A program made the position numbers and the translations under genes. 64,000 nt of DNA from CAVSKL01 sp963728475 [NCBI: Candidatus Eiseniibacteriota bacterium] (GTDB lineage Bacteria; Eisenbacteria; RBG-16-71-46; JABDJR01): contig CAVSKL010000003.1 of the NCBI GenBank assembly GCA_963728475.1, positions 372,001 to 436,000 on the forward strand. The letters are read 5' to 3'. The stretch's first letter is position 1, and each line of letters starts with the position of its first letter. The notes under the pieces are model-generated. The model made no database searches and was not told the DNA's origin. It saw only the letters and a program-made list of their open reading frames with translations. This document shows positions 8,201 to 16,827 of this stretch, piece after piece.

Positions 8201-10861
8201 ATGCCGTTGAACCCCGGGCTGCGCTTGGGCCCCTACGAGATCCTGGAACCCCTCGGCGCGGGGGGGATGGGGGAGGTGTACCGGGCCAAGGACACGCGGC
8301 TGGATCGCCTGGTCGCGATCAAGGTGCTGCCGGGGCATCTTTCCACCGACCCGGCTTTGCGCGAGCGCTTCGACCGGGAGGCGCGGGCGATCTCGTCGCT
8401 GTCCCACCCCCACATCTGCGCCCTCTACGACGTGGGTCACCAGGACGGGGTGGATTACCTGGTCATGGAGTTCCTGGAAGGGGAGAGCCTGGCCGAGAGG
8501 CTCAAGGGCGAGCCGCTCCCGCCGGAGGAGGTCCTGCGGCTCGGCGCGCAGATCGCCGAGGCGCTGTCGGCGGCGCACCGGGCGGGGGTGGTGCATAGGG
8601 ACTTGAAGCCGGGGAACGTGATGCTGACCCGGGACGGGGTGAAGCTCCTGGACTTCGGGCTGGCCAAGATGGGGGTGGAGTCGGCGACGCCGGCCTCGTC
8701 GCTGACCATGCGGACGCAGTCGAGCCACAAGACGCCGTTGACCGCGGAAGGGACGATCCTGGGGACGTTCCAGTACATGGCGCCGGAGCAGCTGGAGGGG
8801 AAGGAGGCGGACAGCCGGACGGACATTTTTGCTTTGGGCGCGGTGCTGTACGAGATGGCGACGGGGAAGCCGGCGTTCAGCGGGAAGAGCCAGGCGTCGT
8901 TGATCGCGTCGATTCTCAAGGACCAGCCGGCGCCGATCAGCACGATCCAGGTGATGACGCCGCCGGCCTTGGACCGGGTGGTGCGGGTGTGTCTGGAGAA
9001 GGACCCGGAGAAGCGGTGGCAGACCGCGCACGACGTGGCGTTGCAGTTGCAGTGGATTGCGGAGGGCGGCTCGGCGGCGGGGGTGCCGCGGCCGGTGACC
9101 CGCCACCGGCGGACGCGGGAGCGGGGGGCGTGGGTCGCGGCCGCGGTGCTGGGGCTGGCGGTGATCGCGCTGGGGGCAAGGGACCTTACCCGCCCCAAGC
9201 CGCCCGAGCCCCGGACCGTGCGCTTCCAGATCGGCGCGCCTGCGGCGCTCTCCGCGGTGGGGATGCCCAAGGTCTCCCCCGACGGCCGCATCATCGCCTT
9301 CGACGCCACCGACTCCACCGGGACCACCCGGATCTGGATCCAGCCGCTCGATGCCCTCACCGCTCATCCCCTGGACGGCACCGACGGAACCACCCGGCCC
9401 ACGTGGTCGCCGGACTCCAGATCCCTGGCCTTCTTCGCGGGGAAGCAGCTCAAGCGGGTGGACGCGGCAGGGGGCGCGGTGCGGGTGCTCCTCGACGGGG
9501 TGCAGGGCTCGGACTGCACCTGGAGTCCGGAGGGAGTGATCCTCTTCGATGGAACCAGCGGAGACTCCATCCGGAGCGTGCCCGCCAAAGGCGGCGTGGC
9601 CAGCCCCGCCAGCCGGCTCGACCATGCCCGTGGCCAGAGCGAGCACGCCTGGCCGCATTTCCTTCCCGACGGCAAGCACTTCCTCTTCCAGGCGCAGTAC
9701 GGTGGATCCGCCGGGGACAGCCTGATGGTGGGGGAGCTGGGGTCGTTCGAGACCAAGCCCCTGGGACCCGCCAGCTCCCTCATGGACTACTCAGAACCCG
9801 GGTACATTTTGTGGGTCCAGGACGGGGCGCTCCGGGCGCGGCGATTCGACACCGGGTCCATGTCGTTCCGGGGTGAGCCCTTCCCGGTGACCACCCAGAT
9901 CTCGAGCAGCTCCAACGGCCTGGCCAATTTCTCGGTGTCCCGGAACGGGGTCCTGGTCTGCCGGGCCGGGGACTCGGGCCTCCGCCGGCTCACCTGGGTG
10001 GACCGTTCCGGCAAACCTCTGGGAAATGTGGGGCCGCTGGGCGCCTACGCCGAGCCCGGGCTCGATCCCACCGGGCACCGCGTGGTGACGGAGGCCACGG
10101 ACGCGGCGAGCGGCAACCAGGATCTCTGGATCCTGGACGACGCCCGGGGGGTGAGCTCCCGCTTCACCTACGATCCCGGGAGCGACTTCTCCGGCACCTG
10201 GTCCCCCTCCGGAGACCGGATCGTGTTCAGCTCCGACCGCGGAGGGCAGTGGGACGTCTACGTCAAGGACTCCCGGGGCATGGGGGGAGCGACCCCGGTC
10301 TGGCGGGACAGCACCCGGAAGATGGTCACGGACTGGTCGCGGGACGGGCGCATCCTCATCGCGCAGCGGTTGGGACGCGACACGGCCTGGGACATCTGGG
10401 CGGTCCCGATGACCGGAGACGCCAAGCCGTTTCCCGTGGTGGCCGGAAAGTTTGCCGAGGTGCAGGGCCGGCTTTCTCCGGACGGCCGGTGGTTGGTCTA
10501 TACCAGCAACGAGAGCGGCAACGTCCAAATCTACGTCCAGCCCTTCCCGGGGCCGGGGGGGAAGTGGCAGGTCTCGAACGACGGTGGAAGCGAACCCTTC
10601 TGGCGGGGAGACGGGAAGGAGCTCTATTACCTCTCGGCGGACCGTGGGTTGATGGCGGTTTCGGTCGACGCGGCCTCGGGTTTCCATACCGGAACCCCCC
10701 GGCCGCTCTTCCACGCCGACGTCCCCGGCAGCTACGTCACCCGGAACCGGTACTGCGTCTCCGGCGACGGCGAGCGGTTCCTCCTGGTCTCCACCCGAAT
10801 GTCCGAGCTTCCGCCCATCACCGTCGTTCTCAACTGGACCGCGGAGATCGAGAAGCAGTGA
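8201..10861 (+). CDS. Membrane Ser/Thr protein kinase with PD40 beta-propeller, copy 2
   Basis: 886 residues with the same layout as copy 1: kinase domain with VAIK, HRD (132-134), DFG (151-153) and GTFQYMAPEQ; helix around 306-326 (LGLAVIALGA); then a propeller with SPDGRIIAF, SPDSRSLAF, LPDGKHFLF, SPSGDRIVF and SPDGRWLVY repeats. The ATG follows GAGGAGGAATC, and the gap from copy 1 is exactly 22 bp. Its kinase half and juxtamembrane stretch are almost identical in DNA to copy 4 (see findings), whereas the propeller is clearly different, which suggests a different signal feeding a shared output. Confidence 0.92.
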   Translation: MPLNPGLRLGPYEILEPLGAGGMGEVYRAKDTRLDRLVAIKVLPGHLSTDPALRERFDREARAISSLSHPHICALYDVGHQDGVDYLVMEFLEGESLAERLKGEPLPPEEVLRLGAQIAEALSAAHRAGVVHRDLKPGNVMLTRDGVKLLDFGLAKMGVESATPASSLTMRTQSSHKTPLTAEGTILGTFQYMAPEQLEGKEADSRTDIFALGAVLYEMATGKPAFSGKSQASLIASILKDQPAPISTIQVMTPPALDRVVRVCLEKDPEKRWQTAHDVALQLQWIAEGGSAAGVPRPVTRHRRTRERGAWVAAAVLGLAVIALGARDLTRPKPPEPRTVRFQIGAPAALSAVGMPKVSPDGRIIAFDATDSTGTTRIWIQPLDALTAHPLDGTDGTTRPTWSPDSRSLAFFAGKQLKRVDAAGGAVRVLLDGVQGSDCTWSPEGVILFDGTSGDSIRSVPAKGGVASPASRLDHARGQSEHAWPHFLPDGKHFLFQAQYGGSAGDSLMVGELGSFETKPLGPASSLMDYSEPGYILWVQDGALRARRFDTGSMSFRGEPFPVTTQISSSSNGLANFSVSRNGVLVCRAGDSGLRRLTWVDRSGKPLGNVGPLGAYAEPGLDPTGHRVVTEATDAASGNQDLWILDDARGVSSRFTYDPGSDFSGTWSPSGDRIVFSSDRGGQWDVYVKDSRGMGGATPVWRDSTRKMVTDWSRDGRILIAQRLGRDTAWDIWAVPMTGDAKPFPVVAGKFAEVQGRLSPDGRWLVYTSNESGNVQIYVQPFPGPGGKWQVSNDGGSEPFWRGDGKELYYLSADRGLMAVSVDAASGFHTGTPRPLFHADVPGSYVTRNRYCVSGDGERFLLVSTRMSELPPITVVLNWTAEIEKQ

Positions 10862-10883
10862 CCTCACTCCCGGAGATACCCTG

Positions 10884-13550
10884 ATGCCCTTGAACCCCGG
10901 ACTGCGTCTGGGACCGTACGAGATCCTGGAGCCCCTCGGAGCCGGAGGGATGGGCGAGGTCTACCGCGCCCGCGACACCCGCCTGGACCGCGTGGTGGCG
11001 GTGAAGGTCCTGCCCGGCCACCTTTCCGCCGATCCCGCCCTCCGCGAGCGGTTCGACCGCGAGGCGCACGCGATCTCCTCGCTCTCGCATTCCCACATCT
11101 GCGCGCTCTACGACGTGGGCCACCAGGACGGGGTCGACTACCTGGTGATGGAGTTCCTGGAGGGCGAGAGCCTGGCCGACCGCCTTCATCAAGGGCCGCT
11201 CAAGCCGGCGGAGGTCCTGCGGCTCGGCGCCCAGATCGCCGAGGCGCTCTCCGCCGCCCACCGGGCGGGGGTGGTGCACCGGGACCTCAAGCCCGGGAAC
11301 ATCATGCTCACCCGCGAGGGGGTGAAGCTCCTCGACTTCGGGCTGGCCAAGATGGGCGTGGAGTCCGAGACGCCGGTCTCCTCCATGACCATGCGGACCG
11401 ACACCGCCCACCCGCGGACGCCCTTGACCGCCGAGGGCACCATCCTCGGCACCTTCCAGTACATGGCGCCGGAGCAGCTCGAGGGCAAGGACGCGGACGC
11501 GCGCACCGACATCTTCGCCCTGGGGGCGGTGCTCTACGAGATGGCCACCGGCCGGGCGGCGTTCGCGGGGAAGAGCCAGGCGTCGTTGATCGCCTCGATC
11601 ATGTCGTCGGAGCCGTCCCCGATCTCGAGCGTGGCCGAGATGGCCCCCCCGGCGCTCGACCGGGTGGTGCGGGTGTGCCTGGAGAAGGACCCGGAGAAGC
11701 GGTGGCAGACCGCGCACGACGTGGCGCTGCAGTTGCAGTGGATCGCGGAAGGGGGGTCGGCGGCGGGGGTGCCGCGCCCGGTGACCCGCCACCGCCGGAC
11801 CCGGGAGCGGGCGGCATGGATCGCGGCCTCGGCGTTCGCGCTGGCGGCGGTGGGGGCGCTCGGGTACCTCTTCACCCATCGCGCCCATCCCGACGTGCAG
11901 ACGCTCCGCTACCGGATCGACACCCCGCCCGCGCTCACCTTCATGGACTCGCCCAAGCTCTCGCCGAACGGGCGGTACCTGGCCTTCAACGGCACCGACT
12001 CCACCGGGGTGAGCCGGGTCTGGGTGCAGCCGCTCGACGCCTTCACCGCCCATCCCCTGGACGGAACCGAGGGCGCCCGGCGCCCGATCTGGTCGCCGGA
12101 TTCGAAGTCGCTGGCCTTCTTCGCCGGCGGACGGCTCAAGCGGGTGGACGTCTCCGGAGGCCCCGTGCAGACTTTGACCGACGTGGTGAACGGCTCCGAC
12201 GGCTCCTGGAGCCCGGAGGGGGTGATCCTCTTCGACGCCTCGGCCGGGGATTCGCTCCAGCGGGTCCCCGCCGGGGGCGGGGTGCCGGCGCCGGCCACCA
12301 AGCTTGACCGCGCGCTCCACGAGATCACCCACGGCTGGCCTTACTTCCTTCCCGACGGCAAGCACTTCGTGTTCCAGGTGGACTACGCCGACGCCAAGGT
12401 GGGCTCGCTCAAGGTCGGTGAGCTGGGCGACTTCAAGACCAGGGCCCTCGGGCCGGGCAACACCCGGATCGAGTTCGCCGATCCCGGCTACCTGCTCTAC
12501 GTGGGGGACGGGACGCTCCTGGCCCGCCGGTTCGACCCCGGCGCGTTGAAGTTCGACGGCGACCCATTCCCGGTGACTGAGGCGGTCACCACCACCTCCT
12601 ACGGCCTGGCCGACTTCTCCCTTTCCGGGAACGGCATCCTGGCCTACCGGCGGGGGGAGGCCGAGGCCCGGCGGCTGGCCTGGAGCGACGCCGAGGGCAA
12701 GGTGACCGGAACCCTGGGGAAGCCCGCCGGCTACCTGGCGCCGGCCATCGACCCCTCCGGCAACCGGGTGGCGGTGTCGATCGTGGACGACAAGGCCGGG
12801 ACCTACGACGTGTGGGTGCTGGAGATCGCCCGGGGGACCGCGTCGCGGCTCACCTTCGACCCCGCCAACGACTTCTTCCCGGTCTGGTCCCCGGACGGAA
12901 GCCGGGTAGCATACTCCTGCACCGCCGCCGGCCACGCGGACATCCTGGTCAAGGACGCGAACGGGACCGGGGAGCCGGTCGCGGTGTGGACGAGCGACGT
13001 TTCCAAGTACCCGACTTCCTGGTCGCCGGACGGCAGGACCCTGCTCTGCCAGCAAACGGATCCCAAGACCGGGATCGACGTCTGGGCGGCGCCCATGACC
13101 GGGGACGGGAAACCCTATCCGGTGGTGCAGTCCCCGGGGCGCGACATCCTTCCCGCGTTCTCACCGGACGGCCGCTGGGTCGCCTACTCCAGCGACGAGA
13201 GCCAGGCCATGCAGGTGTACGTCCGGCCCTTCCCCAAGGGGGACGGGCGGTGGCAGGTCTCGATCGACACCGGCCGCGAGGCCCAGTGGAGCCGGGACGG
13301 CAAGTGGATCTACTACCTCTCCGACAACAACGACCTCATGCGGGTCCCGGTTCAGACCTCCGCGGGCTTCCAGGCCGGAACCCCGGAGCGCGTGTTCCAG
13401 GCCCACGTGGTCCAGTCCGTCAACGAGCGGGACCGCTACCAGGTGACCGGCGACCTCAACCGCTTCCTCCTGGTCACCGAGAACGCGTCCCAGACCCTGG
13501 CCCCGACCACGTTGGTGGTGAACTGGGCGGCGGAGATCGCGCGCCGATGA
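10884..13550 (+). CDS. Membrane Ser/Thr protein kinase with PD40 beta-propeller, copy 3
   Basis: 888 residues. The kinase core is intact (VAVK, HRD, DFG, MAPEQ), but the activation-loop approach differs from the other copies (MTMRTDTAHPRTPLT instead of MRTQSSHKTPLT). A helix at about 307-327 (IAASAFALAAVGALGYL) is followed by the propeller with SPNGRYLAF, SPDSKSLAF, LPDGKHFVF, SPDGSRVAY, SPDGRTLL and SPDGRWVAY repeats. It begins 22 bp after copy 2 with CCGGAGATACCCTG upstream. Like the others it ends in a conserved tail, VVNWAAEIARR. Likely part of one four-gene operon. Confidence 0.92.
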   Translation: MPLNPGLRLGPYEILEPLGAGGMGEVYRARDTRLDRVVAVKVLPGHLSADPALRERFDREAHAISSLSHSHICALYDVGHQDGVDYLVMEFLEGESLADRLHQGPLKPAEVLRLGAQIAEALSAAHRAGVVHRDLKPGNIMLTREGVKLLDFGLAKMGVESETPVSSMTMRTDTAHPRTPLTAEGTILGTFQYMAPEQLEGKDADARTDIFALGAVLYEMATGRAAFAGKSQASLIASIMSSEPSPISSVAEMAPPALDRVVRVCLEKDPEKRWQTAHDVALQLQWIAEGGSAAGVPRPVTRHRRTRERAAWIAASAFALAAVGALGYLFTHRAHPDVQTLRYRIDTPPALTFMDSPKLSPNGRYLAFNGTDSTGVSRVWVQPLDAFTAHPLDGTEGARRPIWSPDSKSLAFFAGGRLKRVDVSGGPVQTLTDVVNGSDGSWSPEGVILFDASAGDSLQRVPAGGGVPAPATKLDRALHEITHGWPYFLPDGKHFVFQVDYADAKVGSLKVGELGDFKTRALGPGNTRIEFADPGYLLYVGDGTLLARRFDPGALKFDGDPFPVTEAVTTTSYGLADFSLSGNGILAYRRGEAEARRLAWSDAEGKVTGTLGKPAGYLAPAIDPSGNRVAVSIVDDKAGTYDVWVLEIARGTASRLTFDPANDFFPVWSPDGSRVAYSCTAAGHADILVKDANGTGEPVAVWTSDVSKYPTSWSPDGRTLLCQQTDPKTGIDVWAAPMTGDGKPYPVVQSPGRDILPAFSPDGRWVAYSSDESQAMQVYVRPFPKGDGRWQVSIDTGREAQWSRDGKWIYYLSDNNDLMRVPVQTSAGFQAGTPERVFQAHVVQSVNERDRYQVTGDLNRFLLVTENASQTLAPTTLVVNWAAEIARR

Positions 13551-13572
13551 TCCACTTGAACAGGAGAACCAC

Positions 13573-16236
13573 ATGCCGCTGAACCCCGGGCTGCGCTTGG
13601 GCCCCTACGAGATCCTGGAACCCCTGGGCGCGGGGGGGATGGGGGAGGTGTACCGGGCCAAGGACACGCGTCTGGACCGGCTGGTGGCGGTGAAGGTCCT
13701 GCCCGGTCACCTGTCCACGGACCCGGCGCTGCGGGAGCGCTTCGACCGGGAGGCGCGGGCGATCTCGTCGTTGTCGCACCCGCACATCTGTTCTTTGTAC
13801 GACGTGGGTCACCAGGACGGGGTGGATTACCTGGTCATGGAGTTCCTGGAAGGCGGGAGCCTGGCGGATCGGCTGCAGGGCGAGCCGCTCCCGCCGGAGG
13901 AGGTCCTGCGGCTCGGCGCCCAGATCGCCGAGGCGCTCTCCGCAGCGCACCGGGCGGGGGTGGTGCATCGGGACTTGAAGCCGGGGAACGTGATGCTGAC
14001 CCGGGACGGGGTGAAGCTTCTGGACTTCGGGCTGGCGAAGATGGGGGTGGAGTCGGCGACGCCGGCCTCGTCCCTGACCATGCGGACGCAGTCGAGCCAC
14101 AAGACGCCCCTGACCGCGGAAGGGACGATCCTGGGGACGTTCCAGTACATGGCGCCGGAGCAGCTCGAAGGCAAGGAGGCGGATAGCCGCACCGACATCT
14201 TCGCGCTGGGGGCGGTGCTGTACGAGATGGCGACGGGCAAGCCCGCGTTCAGCGGGAAGAGCCAGGCGTCGTTGATCGCGTCGATTCTTAAGGACCAGCC
14301 GGCGCCGATCAGCACGATCCAGGTGATGACGCCGCCGGCCTTGGACCGGGTGGTGCGGGTGTGCCTGGAGAAGGATCCGGAGAAGCGGTGGCAGACCGCG
14401 CACGACGTGGCGCTGCAGCTCACGTGGATCGCGGAGGGGGGCTCGGCGGCGGGGGTGCCGCGGCCGGTGACGCGTCACCGGCGGACGCGGGAGCGGGGAG
14501 CGTGGCTGGCGGCGGGGGTGCTGGGGCTGGCGGTGATCGGGCTCGGGGCCAGGGACCTTACCCGCCCCAAGCCGCCGGCGCCGCGGTTGCTTCGCTACCA
14601 GATCCCCGCGCCCAAGGGGGTCGTCGGGATCGACTCTCCCAAACTCTCCCCGGACGGGAAGTACCTGGCCTACAACGCCATCGACACCACCGGCACCACC
14701 CGGATCTGGATTCAGCCGCTCGACAGCTTCGACGCGCATCCCCTGAACGGGACCGAGGGCGCCACCCGCCCCTGCTGGTCGCCGGACTCCAGGTCCCTGG
14801 CCTTTTTCGCCGGGACCCGGCTCAGGCGGATCGACGTGAGCGGAGGAGCGACCCAGACGTTGCTGGAGGGCATCCGGGGCTCCGACGACAGCTGGGGCCG
14901 GAGCGGCCTCATCGTCTTCGACGGCACCTACACCGATTCGATCCGGGCGGTTCCCGCGGCCGGGGGCATGGCCAAGCCCATGACCCGGATCGAGCGGGGT
15001 TTGGGGGAAACCGGAAGCGCCTGGCCTCACTTCCTCCCCGACGGGAAGCACTTCCTCTACCTGGCGCTTCATGGAGGTGGGACCACGGACAGTCTCAAGC
15101 TGGGGGAGGTCGGTTCCTTCGAGACCCGGACCCTGGGACCGGCGGGCACCCGGATGGAGTACGCCCCCCCGGGCTACCTCTTCTGGTCCCAGGACGGGAC
15201 GCTCCTGGGCCGGCGCTTCGACCCCGCCAAGCTCCGCTTCGTGGGGGATCCCTTCCCGATCACCGAGCAGGTGGGCGGGAACGGCCAGGGCCTGGCCGAC
15301 TTCTCGTTCTCCGACGCCGGCGTCCTCGCCTACCGTGAACAAGGCGGGCGGGTGACCCAGCCCGCGTGGGTGGACCGGTCGGGACGGACGCTCAAGACCA
15401 TGGCCACCGAGGCGGAGTGGGGGGACCCGGCCCTCCCGCCCGACGGCACCCGGATCGCCATGGACAAGTCGAACGCCGGCAGCCCCGGCGATGTCTGGGT
15501 CTACGATACCGAACGGGGAACCGAGTCCCGGCTCACCTTCGATCCCAAGTGGGACTACGAGCCGGTCTGGTCTGCGGACGGGTCACGGATCTACTTCGGT
15601 TCCCAGCGGGACGGGTCCGGCGACATCTACTGGCGGGACGCCTCCGGGACCGGTGGGGCCAACCTGCTCTGGAAGGACGACGCGCCCAAGGACCCCGCCG
15701 GCGTTACCCGGGACGGGAAGTACCTGCTCGCCTTCCGCGCCGACGAGAAGACCGCGAACGACATCTGGGCGGTCCCGCTCACCGGAGACGCCAAGCCGTT
15801 CCCGGTGGTGGTGGGGGAGTTCAGCCAGACCCGGGGCGTCGTCTCCCCGGATGGGCGATGGATCGCCTACGTCAGCAACGAGAGCGGCACCAACCAGATC
15901 TACGTCCAGCCGTTCCCCAAGGGGGACGGCAAGTGGCAGGTCTCCACCGGGGGCGGGACCGAGCCCCAGTGGAGCGCGGACGGGACCGAGCTCTTCTACG
16001 TGGCGCTCCCCAACGTGCTCACCGCGGTGGGCGTGGACACCCGGGACGGGTTCCGCCCGGGGATCCCCAAGCCGCTGTTCGCGGCTCCGTTCGCGGTCGG
16101 GTCCGACGGGTACCGCAACCACTACGCGGTGCACGGCAATGGCGACAAGTTCCTGGTCATCGACGCCACCCGGCACGGGATGGTCCCTCCGACCTCGATC
16201 GTGGTGAACTGGGCGGGGAGTCTGCGACAGCGGTAA
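13573..16236 (+). CDS. Membrane Ser/Thr protein kinase with PD40 beta-propeller, copy 4
   Basis: 887 residues, same architecture. The kinase half matches copy 2 nearly base for base in several tracts, including the short connector DLTRPKPP after the membrane helix. The propeller has its own sequence (SPDGKYLAY, SPDSRSLAF, LPDGKHFLY, SADGSRIYF, SPDGRWIAY) and one blade carries the variant PPDGTRIA. All catalytic motifs (VAVK, HRD, DFG) are present. The ATG follows ACAGGAGAACCAC, 22 bp after copy 3. It is the last gene of the cluster; 90 bp separate it from the Fur-family gene, which has its own promoter. Confidence 0.92.
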   Translation: MPLNPGLRLGPYEILEPLGAGGMGEVYRAKDTRLDRLVAVKVLPGHLSTDPALRERFDREARAISSLSHPHICSLYDVGHQDGVDYLVMEFLEGGSLADRLQGEPLPPEEVLRLGAQIAEALSAAHRAGVVHRDLKPGNVMLTRDGVKLLDFGLAKMGVESATPASSLTMRTQSSHKTPLTAEGTILGTFQYMAPEQLEGKEADSRTDIFALGAVLYEMATGKPAFSGKSQASLIASILKDQPAPISTIQVMTPPALDRVVRVCLEKDPEKRWQTAHDVALQLTWIAEGGSAAGVPRPVTRHRRTRERGAWLAAGVLGLAVIGLGARDLTRPKPPAPRLLRYQIPAPKGVVGIDSPKLSPDGKYLAYNAIDTTGTTRIWIQPLDSFDAHPLNGTEGATRPCWSPDSRSLAFFAGTRLRRIDVSGGATQTLLEGIRGSDDSWGRSGLIVFDGTYTDSIRAVPAAGGMAKPMTRIERGLGETGSAWPHFLPDGKHFLYLALHGGGTTDSLKLGEVGSFETRTLGPAGTRMEYAPPGYLFWSQDGTLLGRRFDPAKLRFVGDPFPITEQVGGNGQGLADFSFSDAGVLAYREQGGRVTQPAWVDRSGRTLKTMATEAEWGDPALPPDGTRIAMDKSNAGSPGDVWVYDTERGTESRLTFDPKWDYEPVWSADGSRIYFGSQRDGSGDIYWRDASGTGGANLLWKDDAPKDPAGVTRDGKYLLAFRADEKTANDIWAVPLTGDAKPFPVVVGEFSQTRGVVSPDGRWIAYVSNESGTNQIYVQPFPKGDGKWQVSTGGGTEPQWSADGTELFYVALPNVLTAVGVDTRDGFRPGIPKPLFAAPFAVGSDGYRNHYAVHGNGDKFLVIDATRHGMVPPTSIVVNWAGSLRQR

Positions 16237-16287
16237 TCGCCGCCACTCCGGGGCTTCAGGCGTCCCCCTCCGGGCCTCGGACCGGGC

Positions 16288-16318
16288 TTGACGAACCCCA
16301 AGATTAGACTTAGTCTAA
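16288..16318 (+). promoter_or_regulatory. Promoter plus PerR/Fur-type 7-1-7 operator of the Fur-family gene
   Basis: TTGACG at 16288-16293 and TAGTCT at 16311-16316 are spaced 17 bp and look like -35 and -10 elements. The perfect inverted repeat TTAGACT-T-AGTCTAA (16304-16318) covers the -10. This 7-1-7 form is that of Per boxes (established for Bacillus PerR). The box ends only eight bases before the ATG at 16327, so the transcript would be leaderless or nearly so. Occupation of the box should block RNA polymerase, implying autorepression. A related box precedes dps. Confidence 0.72.
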
Positions 16319-16326
16319 CTCTGGTC

Positions 16327-16725
16327 ATGAAGACCCACGACGCCGAGCTTCTCAGGACCCATGGGATCAACCCCAGCGCCCAGCGGGTGGCGGTGGCGGG
16401 CTACGTGCTCCACACCGGCGACCATCCCGCCGCCGACGAGGTGTGGACGCGGGTGCGGAAGCGCTTCCCCATGATCTCGCGGGCCACCGTTTACAACACG
16501 CTCAACCTGTTCGTGGACAAGGGATTGCTCCGCCAGTTCGTGCTCACCGAGGGGCGGACGGTGTTCGATCCCCGGACCGAGGACCATCATCACTTCATCG
16601 ACGACGAGACCGGAGAGATCGAGGACGTCCCCTGGGACGCGCTCAAGGTCTCGAAGGTGGGCCGGCTTCGGGGTTACGATGTCCGGGAGTACCAGGTGGT
16701 GCTGCGGGGGAGGAAGCGGGAGTGA
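16327..16725 (+). CDS. Fur-family (PerR/Irr-like) transcriptional repressor, cysteine-free
   Basis: 132 residues: a winged-helix DNA-binding half (GINPSAQRVAVAGYVLHTGDHP...ISRATVYNTLNLFVDKGLL) and a metal-binding dimerisation half with the HHHF motif followed by IDDETGEIEDVP. There is no cysteine anywhere, so the CxxC structural zinc sites of classical Fur/PerR are absent; Irr-like and some PerR-like members also lack them. It probably senses peroxide or iron and controls itself and dps, given the shared operator boxes. I chose ATG 16327, which begins a normal-length Fur protein; an in-frame TTG at 16288 would place the operator inside the gene. There is no Shine-Dalgarno site, consistent with leaderless translation. 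Confidence 0.88.
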   Translation: MKTHDAELLRTHGINPSAQRVAVAGYVLHTGDHPAADEVWTRVRKRFPMISRATVYNTLNLFVDKGLLRQFVLTEGRTVFDPRTEDHHHFIDDETGEIEDVPWDALKVSKVGRLRGYDVREYQVVLRGRKRE

Positions 16726-16756
16726 ACGGCCGCCGGTCTTCTTTTTTCGGCTGACT

Positions 16757-16785
16757 TTGGACCAAGTCTAATTCTGGACTTTATT
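16757..16785 (+). promoter_or_regulatory. Second PerR/Fur-type box and probable dps promoter
   Basis: TTGGACC-A-AGTCTAA at 16757-16771 matches the box before the Fur-family gene at 12 of 15 positions, and the bases after both boxes also agree (TCTGG at the same offset). TTGGAC (16757-16762) could be the -35, with TTTATT (16780-16785) as a weak -10 after 17 bp, so the box would cover the -35. It lies 57 bp ahead of the dps start and is the natural target of the adjacent repressor. Confidence 0.68.
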
Positions 16786-16827
16786 GATCCCTGACCTGGG
16801 GTTTGAGGATCGAGAAAGGAGTACACG

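Noticed and set aside
5476-8202. Stop-free antisense frame of about 900 codons opposite kinase copy 1, with similar ones opposite the other copies
   Set aside because: High GC at third positions removes stops from the antisense frame; the translations are Gly/Arg/His-rich with no domain.
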